Shown here one piece after another: positions 15,506-18,963 of a stretch of DNA of 18,963 nt (the stretch's first letter is position 1; each line of letters begins with the position of its first letter). Source of the stretch: Acidobacteriota bacterium. Lineage in GTDB: Bacteria > Acidobacteriota > Terriglobia > Bryobacterales > JACQDG01. Both the position numbers and the translations under genes were made by a program. Below the pieces are notes generated by a model. It did not search any database and had not been told where the DNA came from. It was given only the letters and a program-made list of their open reading frames with translations. The DNA lies in NCBI GenBank assembly GCA_016201185.1, contig JACQDG010000367.1, forward strand, positions 1 through 18,963, in the 5' to 3' direction.

Positions 15506-16180
15506 TCAGGGAAGAAACCGGTAGCCTACCCCGTGCACGGTAGTGAAGTGCCGTGGGACGTTGGGGTCCGGCTCCAGCTTCTGACGCAGCTTGACCACGT
15601 GAATGTCCACGGTCCGGGTGTTGGGGAACGTTTCGTAGCCCCACACGGCGTTCAAAATCATGTCGCGCGTCAGCGGCCGGTCGGGATTTTGCAAGAAGTA
15701 CACCAGCAGGTTGTACTCGGCCGGCGTGAGCTTGACGGACTGGCCCCGGCGCTCGACCAAGCGCCGGTCGAAATCTATCTCCACCTCGCCGAAGTGCGCC
15801 ACCCTTTTGGCGTCTCCTGAGGTGCGGCGCAGGACGGCGCGGATGCGGGCCAGAAGCTCGCGCGATCCAAAAGGCTTGACTACGTAATCGTCGGCGCCGA
15901 TCTCGAGCAGGAGGACTTTGTCGATCTCGTCTCCCACGGCGCTGAGCACGATGATAGGCGTGCTGAGCCGGGCGGCACGCACTTGCTTGCAAATTTCCAT
16001 GCCGCTCATGCCCGGCAGCCGCAGGTCGACCAGGATCAGGTCGGGTTTGAGACTCAGGGCCTTCTCAAAGCCCTCCCGCCCGTCGGCGGCCATATGGGCC
16101 CGGAAACCCTCCTGCTCCAGCATCACCCCGATGGTGTCACGAACCGTTTCGTCGTCGTCGATGACCAGAATGGAGGACAT
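15506..16180 (-). CDS. PhoB/OmpR-family response regulator
   Basis: The 224-residue product has an N-terminal receiver domain with the acidic cluster 8-10 (VIDDDE), phospho-acceptor Asp52 (LILVDLRLPGMSG), Ser80 and Lys102 (YVVKPFGSRELLARI). The C-terminal winged helix (about 128-224) has the family pattern LTPAEYNLLVYFLQNP, ILNAVWGY, TRTVDIHVVKLRQKL and HGVGYRF. It is of the KdpE/PhoB type and should bind DNA as a dimer when phosphorylated. It is the first gene of the operon and the histidine kinase is the last, so they are the likely pair and the regulator may control the operon, including the porin-like gene. A perfect TATAAT lies 18 bases before the ATG. There is no strong Shine-Dalgarno sequence. 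Confidence 0.94.
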   Translation of the reverse strand: MSSILVIDDDETVRDTIGVMLEQEGFRAHMAADGREGFEKALSLKPDLILVDLRLPGMSGMEICKQVRAARLSTPIIVLSAVGDEIDKVLLLEIGADDYVVKPFGSRELLARIRAVLRRTSGDAKRVAHFGEVEIDFDRRLVERRGQSVKLTPAEYNLLVYFLQNPDRPLTRDMILNAVWGYETFPNTRTVDIHVVKLRQKLEPDPNVPRHFTTVHGVGYRFLP

Positions 16181-16197
16181 ACCCGGACTGCATGTCG

Positions 16198-16229
16198 ATT
16201 ATAGCGACTTAAGGCTGAAATATTGTCGC
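16198..16229 (-). promoter_or_regulatory. Promoter/operator candidate of the response-regulator operon
   Basis: A perfect -10 TATAAT (16198-16203, minus strand) precedes the regulator gene. No good -35 is present at 16-18 bases; the GCGACA at 16224-16229 is 20 bases away. This weak -35 suggests an activated promoter. GCGAC at 16204-16208 and GTCGC at 16225-16229 form inverted five-base arms around an AT-rich centre, a possible operator. Confidence 0.4.
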
Positions 16230-16248
16230 TCCACGCCTAACAGCAAAG

Positions 16249-16530
16249 GTCGGTAGGGCCTACAAGCAACTGCATCAATTCCAGTCGCGGGCCAACTTCG
16301 GTACCTGGCTATACCGCATCGCGGTGAATCGCTCGGTCGACCTCGTGCGGGCGCGGCAGCGGCGGAAAGAGGCCCGGCCGCCGGCCAAGGCAGACCCGTC
16401 CGAAATGCTGCAGGCGGTGGCAGCGAGCGATCCGACGCCGGAGCGGCTGGCCTTCAGCCGCCAGGTGCAGCAGAAGGTGGCAGCGGCTCTGGACGAACTG
16501 GCCTTCATTGAGGAGATCCTCACCCGCTGA
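16249..16530 (+). pseudogene. Remnant of an ECF sigma factor gene (regions 2.1 and 4 missing)
   Basis: The frame reads VGRAYKQLHQFQSRANF, GTWLYRIAVNRSVDLVRARQ and RRKEARPP, which matches conserved sigma region 2.2-2.4 of ECF factors, then a linker ending QKVAAALDELAFIEEILTR and a stop. The segment before the first Tyr (region 2.1) is missing: an in-frame TGA lies at 16215-16217 and no start fits. Region 4, the -35-binding helix-turn-helix, is cut off just after the AALDEL that normally introduces it. The piece therefore cannot be a working sigma factor. It lies directly beside an intact ECF sigma gene of different sequence and next to the promoter of the divergent operon. A short protein from the GTG at 16324 is possible but would have only part of region 2. 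A 10-base repeat (CTGGCCTTCA at 16447 and 16498) may relate to the deletion. Confidence 0.75.
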
Positions 16531-16571
16531 GGCTCGTCCAGAGCGGCGGCGCCAGCCCGTCCATCTGGCCC

Positions 16572-16595
16572 GGAACCTGTAACTTCTCCTACGTT
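16572..16595 (+). promoter_or_regulatory. ECF-type promoter candidate for the sigma/anti-sigma operon
   Basis: GGAAC (16572-16576) and CGTT (16592-16595) are 15 bases apart, the pattern of many ECF-dependent promoters, about 110 bases before the sigma gene. This would fit autoregulation. Against it, GGAACCTGTAACTT (16572-16585) matches 13 of 14 bases of the repeat unit at 2580-2593, so the match may come from a dispersed repeat. Confidence 0.35.
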
Positions 16596-16615
16596 CCCCA
16601 CGCCTAAATGCACGA

Positions 16616-16667
16616 AGGCGTCTGGCAGAGGCTTTTGCCGGACCAGCAAGTGCGGTAGGATACGCCT
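16616..16667 (+). other. Possible structured leader of the sigma gene
   Basis: AGGCGT (16616-16621) and ACGCCT (16662-16667) are inverted copies enclosing a second hairpin (16622-16628 with 16635-16641 or close to it, TCTGGCA against TGCCGGA with one G-U pair). The nested arrangement lies between the ECF-type promoter candidate and the sigma start. I do not recognise a known riboswitch. Confidence 0.3.
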
Positions 16668-16705
16668 GAGCCATAGATCGGCGGGCGGCTGGCCGGCGAG
16701 GGGCG

Positions 16706-17326
16706 ATGCTGGTTGATTTCGAGGTCATCAGGAGGGCCCAGTCCGGTGATGAGGCGGCTTTCAATGAGCTGGTGCAGGCTTACCGGAAAAGGATCCTCGG
16801 GACCGTGTTCCGGCTTGTCGGCCGCCCGGAGGATGTGGAGGACGTCAGCCAGGAGGTCTTCCTCCGGCTGTATTACTCCCTCAACCAGTTGCGCACGGCG
16901 GAGGTTTTCGAGCCCTGGCTTTACCGGCTGACGATTAACGCAGCTTATGATTATCTGCGCAAGCACCGCCGCCGGCCGGAAACCAGGATGGCCGACCTGA
17001 GCGAGGAGCAGGTAGCGGCGGCCGACATTCTCGCCGGCAGCCGGGAGGCCCTGGACGAGAAGCGGAAGGTCCAGATACGGGAAATGGTAGGGCTCATGCT
17101 CGATCACGTTTCCGACCAGGACCGCAGCCTGTTGATACTGAAGGAGGTCCAGGGGCTCTCGTTGAAGGAGTTGGAAGCCATTTACCAGGTAAATGAAAAC
17201 GCTTTGAAGGTCCGGTTGTTCCGTGCCCGGCAGCGGGTGCTAAAGGCTTTCGAGCAGTACGAAAAGCAGGAGCAGAAGGAAAAAGAACAAAGGGTAAAGG
17301 ATTTCAGCCGAGGGCGGGGCATATGA
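16706..17326 (+). CDS. ECF-family RNA polymerase sigma factor
   Basis: The 206-residue protein has sigma region 2 (about 20-90: DEAAFNELVQAYRKRILGTV, DVEDVSQEVFLRLYYSL, EPWLYRLTINAAYDYLRK) and region 4 (about 140-190: DQDRSLLILKEVQGL, SLKELEAIYQVNENALKVRL, FRARQRVL). It has no region 1 or 3, as expected of the ECF group; the Lys/Glu-rich tail (KQEQKEKEQ) is a short extension. GAGGGG directly precedes the ATG at 16706. Its stop overlaps the next start by four bases (ATGA), so it is translationally coupled to a single-span membrane protein that is the likely anti-sigma factor. With the following CnrX/Spy-like gene this forms a sigma/anti-sigma/periplasmic-sensor unit. The target promoters may include its own. 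Confidence 0.94.
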   Translation: MLVDFEVIRRAQSGDEAAFNELVQAYRKRILGTVFRLVGRPEDVEDVSQEVFLRLYYSLNQLRTAEVFEPWLYRLTINAAYDYLRKHRRRPETRMADLSEEQVAAADILAGSREALDEKRKVQIREMVGLMLDHVSDQDRSLLILKEVQGLSLKELEAIYQVNENALKVRLFRARQRVLKAFEQYEKQEQKEKEQRVKDFSRGRGI

Positions 17327-17673
17327 GGGAGAACGAAGGAGCCGAGAAACTGGAATTGTTGTGGGAGGCTTACCGGCGCGTGACCCCCGAGCCGGAGCCA
17401 GGTCCCAATTTCATGCCAGAACTGTGGGCCAGAATCGACGCCTCACGGAGCGTGAGCTGGGTGGGGCCGCTCAAGCAACTCGTGGCCCGGCTGCTGCCGG
17501 TAACGGCGGCGCTGATCCTGGCCATGGGCGCCTATATCTGGATTCCGCAGTTCCGTTCGGCCGGAAGAAGCGCCACGCCCGATGCCCCCTATGTGGATGT
17601 TCTGGCTGCTGAGATGATGGAAGACCAGCAGCCCGCCGTGTGGCTGACCAAGGGCGAGGAGCAAAGAAAATGA
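17323..17673 (+). CDS. Single-span membrane protein, probable anti-sigma factor
   Basis: The 116-residue product has a cytoplasmic N-terminal part (1-52, with LWEAYRRVTPEPEPGPNFMPELWARIDA), one membrane span (about 56-77) and a short periplasmic tail of about 40 residues. The PxFMPELWARIDA segment before the span is like the pattern seen in many acidobacterial anti-sigma factors. There is no HxxxCxxC zinc motif, so it is not a ZAS-type anti-sigma. Its position between the ECF sigma gene and a periplasmic Spy/CnrX-like gene, with ATGA overlaps on both sides, is the main support. In the CnrYXH system the equivalent, CnrY, is likewise a small single-span protein that holds the sigma factor. The function is inferred from context, not from a recognised domain. 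Confidence 0.7.
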   Translation: MRENEGAEKLELLWEAYRRVTPEPEPGPNFMPELWARIDASRSVSWVGPLKQLVARLLPVTAALILAMGAYIWIPQFRSAGRSATPDAPYVDVLAAEMMEDQQPAVWLTKGEEQRK

Positions 17674-18059
17674 TGAGGCAAAAGCGTCTGGCGGCGCTGT
17701 ATCTGGGGATCGTGTTTCTGGCCGGGGCGTTGTTTGGGTCGGTGGCCCACGGTCTTTACGTCCAGCACACGGCCCGGGCTTCCTCGCCCCGGGAGAACCG
17801 CGACCGCTACGTGGCCCGGTTGAAGAAGGACCTCGATCTGACGCCGGAGCAGGTGACTAAGGTCATTGCCATCAGCGAAGAGACCGGCAAACAGATGCAG
17901 GATATGCGCGAAAAGATGGCGCCCGACTTTGCGGCCATCCGCGAAGCCCACCGTCAGAGGATCATGGCCATCCTCACCCCGGACCAGGTTCCCAAGTATC
18001 AGAAGATCGTGGAAGAGCACCAGCGGCGTCACGCGGAGCACGAGAGCCAGCACAAGTAG
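17670..18059 (+). CDS. CnrX/Spy/CpxP-like periplasmic sensor or chaperone
   Basis: The 129-residue product begins with a signal or anchor segment (about 8-26: ALYLGIVFLAGALFG) and continues as all-helical periplasmic sequence: YVARLKKDLDLTPEQVTKVI, then KQMQDMREKMAP, then QRIMAILTPDQVPKYQKI. The two LTPEQ/LTPDQ repeats are the hallmark of the Spy/CpxP and CnrX (heavy-metal sensor) group. The tail carries His117, His121, His124 and His128, spaced 4, 3 and 4, which would lie on one helix face and could bind metal. The start at ATG 17670 is chosen over a GTG at 17640 because GAGGAG (17655-17660) is well placed and ATGA overlaps the previous stop. It probably signals to the anti-sigma factor or is a chaperone output of the same operon. 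Confidence 0.82.
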   Translation: MMRQKRLAALYLGIVFLAGALFGSVAHGLYVQHTARASSPRENRDRYVARLKKDLDLTPEQVTKVIAISEETGKQMQDMREKMAPDFAAIREAHRQRIMAILTPDQVPKYQKIVEEHQRRHAEHESQHK

Positions 18060-18101
18060 GGTAGGCGCCACGGCCCGCTTGAAGCAGCATACTTAGTCCC
18101 C

Positions 18102-18115
18102 GGTCCAGGAGGACC
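18102..18115. other. Hairpin between the CnrX-like gene and lemA
   Basis: GGTCC and GGACC form a perfect five-base stem with a four-base loop (AGGA), 42 bases after the CnrX-like stop. No T tract follows, so termination of the sigma operon here is only possible, not shown. Confidence 0.25.
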
Positions 18116-18142
18116 TAGCCGGGAAACCCCACGCACATCGGC

Positions 18143-18160
18143 TATACTATGCTCAGGAGG
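18143..18160 (+). promoter_or_regulatory. -10 candidate and strong ribosome binding site of lemA
   Basis: TATACT (18143-18148, five of six consensus positions) could be a -10 box, though no matching -35 is seen. CAGGAGG (18154-18160) is a near-perfect Shine-Dalgarno sequence five bases before the GTG at 18166 and decides that start. If the -10 is real, the transcript would start at or near the ribosome binding site, so it may instead be chance. Confidence 0.4.
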
Positions 18161-18165
18161 CACAC

Positions 18166-18731
18166 GTGAAAGTTGCAGCCGCCGTTTTGGGAGTCTTGCT
18201 GCTCGTAGGCCTGGCGCTAGGGTCCTCGTTTGTCAGCCGCCGCAACGAGATGGTGGCCCAGAAGGAGGCCATCAAGAATGCCTGGGCGCAAGTGGACACC
18301 GTCTTGCAGCGGCGCGCGGACTGATCCCCAACCTGGTGGAAACGGTGAAAGGCTACGCCACCCAGGAGCGGACCGTTTTCGAGAGCATCGCCCAGGCCCG
18401 CGCAGCCATGGCTGGGGCTCGGACCCCCGCCGAAAGGATTGCCGCCAACGACCAATTGAGCGGCGCTCTTTCCCGTTTGCTGGTGGTGGTGGAGAATTAT
18501 CCCCAGCTCAAGTCGAACGAGAATTTTCTTCGCCTGCAAGATGAATTGGCCGGAACGGAGAACCGGATCGCCGTCGAGCGGCGCAAGTACAACGAAGTGG
18601 TACAGGCCTACAACACCAACATTCAGCTCTTCCCCAACAACATCGTGGCCTCTCTCTCCGGTTTCCAGCGGGAGGACGCCTACTTCCGCGCCACGGAGGC
18701 GGCCCGCACGGCGCCGGCGGTGAAGTTCTAG
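18166..18731 (+). pseudogene. lemA: LemA family protein, interrupted by a one-base frameshift
   Basis: LemA proteins are small membrane-anchored helical proteins exposed to the periplasm, of unclear role. The first frame starts at GTG 18166 behind a strong Shine-Dalgarno sequence and gives a membrane segment (about residues 4-22) and then NAWAQVDTVLQRRAD, where it hits TGA at 18322-18324. The next frame continues at once with LIPNLVETVKGYA, the family signature, through ENYPQLKSNENFLRLQDEL, ENRIAVERRKYNEVVQAYN and SLSGFQREDAYFRA to TAG at 18729-18731. Relatives read RRxDLIPNLV across this point, so a single missing C at 18319-18321 (GAC-CTG written as GACTG) explains it. Joined, the protein would be about 188 residues, the normal size. 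No slippery run is present, so this is either a recent mutation or a sequence error; the rest is well conserved. Confidence 0.88.
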
Positions 18732-18738
18732 CGCCCGG

Positions 18739-18963
18739 TTACCTGCTCAGCGATTTCAGCAGACTTTGAAAACCGGACTGCGCCGCGGTAACCGTCCCGG
18801 CCGGCCCGGTCAACTTGAAGAAAACCGGACCCTCCGGCCCCTCCACGATCGCTCCCAGCAGGCGATACCTCGGCCTGGTTATTTTTCCGGGCGCCATGGG
18901 TCCCGCCGCTCCCAAGTAAGTGCCGGCAAGATCGATCGTGGTCACCGCCAGGATCAGCGGCGC
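18739..18963 (-). CDS. C-terminal part of an unrecognised protein (5' partial)
   Basis: The minus-strand frame is open from the window edge to TAA at 18739-18741 and gives about 74 residues: APLILAVTTIDLAGTYLG, a glycine/proline stretch, YRLLGAIVEGPEGPVFFKL and TGPAGTVTAAQSGFQSLLKSL. The pattern of a short beta hairpin (LGAIVE, PVFFKLTGP) followed by a helix is one I associate with the ends of small secreted acidobacterial proteins, but I cannot name a family. The GTG at 18945 lies within continuing open frame and need not be the start. It converges on lemA with a seven-base gap. Confidence 0.6.
   Translation of the reverse strand, partial: APLILAVTTIDLAGTYLGAAGPMAPGKITRPRYRLLGAIVEGPEGPVFFKLTGPAGTVTAAQSGFQSLLKSLSR

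Larger units (their letters stand above)
16231..16607. repeat. 10-base direct repeat flanking the sigma remnant
   Basis: CCACGCCTAA occurs at 16231-16240 and again at 16598-16607, with further partial similarity after each copy. The sigma-factor remnant lies between them. This could mark a past insertion or duplication, or be a shared intergenic motif. Confidence 0.4.

Noticed and set aside
16275..16649. 124-codon minus-strand open frame opposite the sigma remnant
   Set aside because: The plus strand shows clear sigma region 2 sequence, so the minus frame is its shadow.
17640..17669. GTG start at 17640 for the CnrX-like protein
   Set aside because: The ATG at 17670 has a well-spaced GAGGAG and the ATGA overlap seen at the previous junction.
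18310..18330. Programmed frameshift in lemA
   Set aside because: There is no slippery run or stimulatory hairpin evident at the site, and LemA is not known to be made this way; a mutation or sequence error is simpler.
1..18963. CRISPR arrays, tRNA or rRNA genes, insertion sequences, integrases
   Set aside because: No regularly spaced repeat array, cloverleaf-like sequence, rRNA signature or transposase/integrase motif was found in either strand by eye.

Overview
The window is GC-rich chromosomal DNA, most likely from a soil- or sediment-type Acidobacteriota (Solibacter/Bryobacter-like). This is inferred from the gene families and base composition; there is no rRNA gene to confirm it. It is densely coded and carries envelope maintenance, signalling and transcription-control genes. 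I saw no tRNA, rRNA, CRISPR array, transposase or prophage gene.

Layout. At the left edge is the 3' part of a secreted-protein gene (1-474, +). Converging on it are mutL (600-2525, -) and, upstream of mutL, a small periplasmic penicillin-binding transpeptidase (2597-3763, -). Next is a minus-strand Ser/Thr phospho-signalling cluster: a PP2C phosphatase (to 8687), a large membrane Ser/Thr kinase (5403-8690, 4-base overlap with the phosphatase) and a secreted PEGA-domain protein (4086-5351). A secreted C45/phospholipase-B-like Ntn hydrolase (9620-11032, +) diverges from this cluster. From 16180 down to 11082 a tight minus-strand operon reads PhoB-type response regulator, stand-alone CheY-like receiver, outer-membrane porin-like protein, cupredoxin-like secreted protein (frameshifted) and Cache/HAMP histidine kinase. 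Rightward from about 16249 are a remnant of an ECF sigma factor, then an intact ECF sigma factor, a single-span anti-sigma candidate and a CnrX/Spy-like periplasmic protein, with ATGA overlaps between them. A LemA gene broken by a single-base frameshift follows, and the window ends inside a convergent gene of unknown function.

How the genes fit together. The two regulatory systems on the right both point at the envelope. The sigma/anti-sigma/CnrX-like triad resembles metal-sensing CnrYXH-type loci. The five-gene operon places a sensor kinase and two receivers with an outer-membrane barrel and a cupredoxin-like protein. A shared theme of metal or envelope sensing is inference.

Caution on sequence quality. 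Several genes look damaged by short indels: lemA, the cupredoxin-like gene and probably the phosphatase 5' end. One kinase residue that is normally invariant is changed. These could be real degeneration or uncorrected assembly errors; read-level checking would decide.
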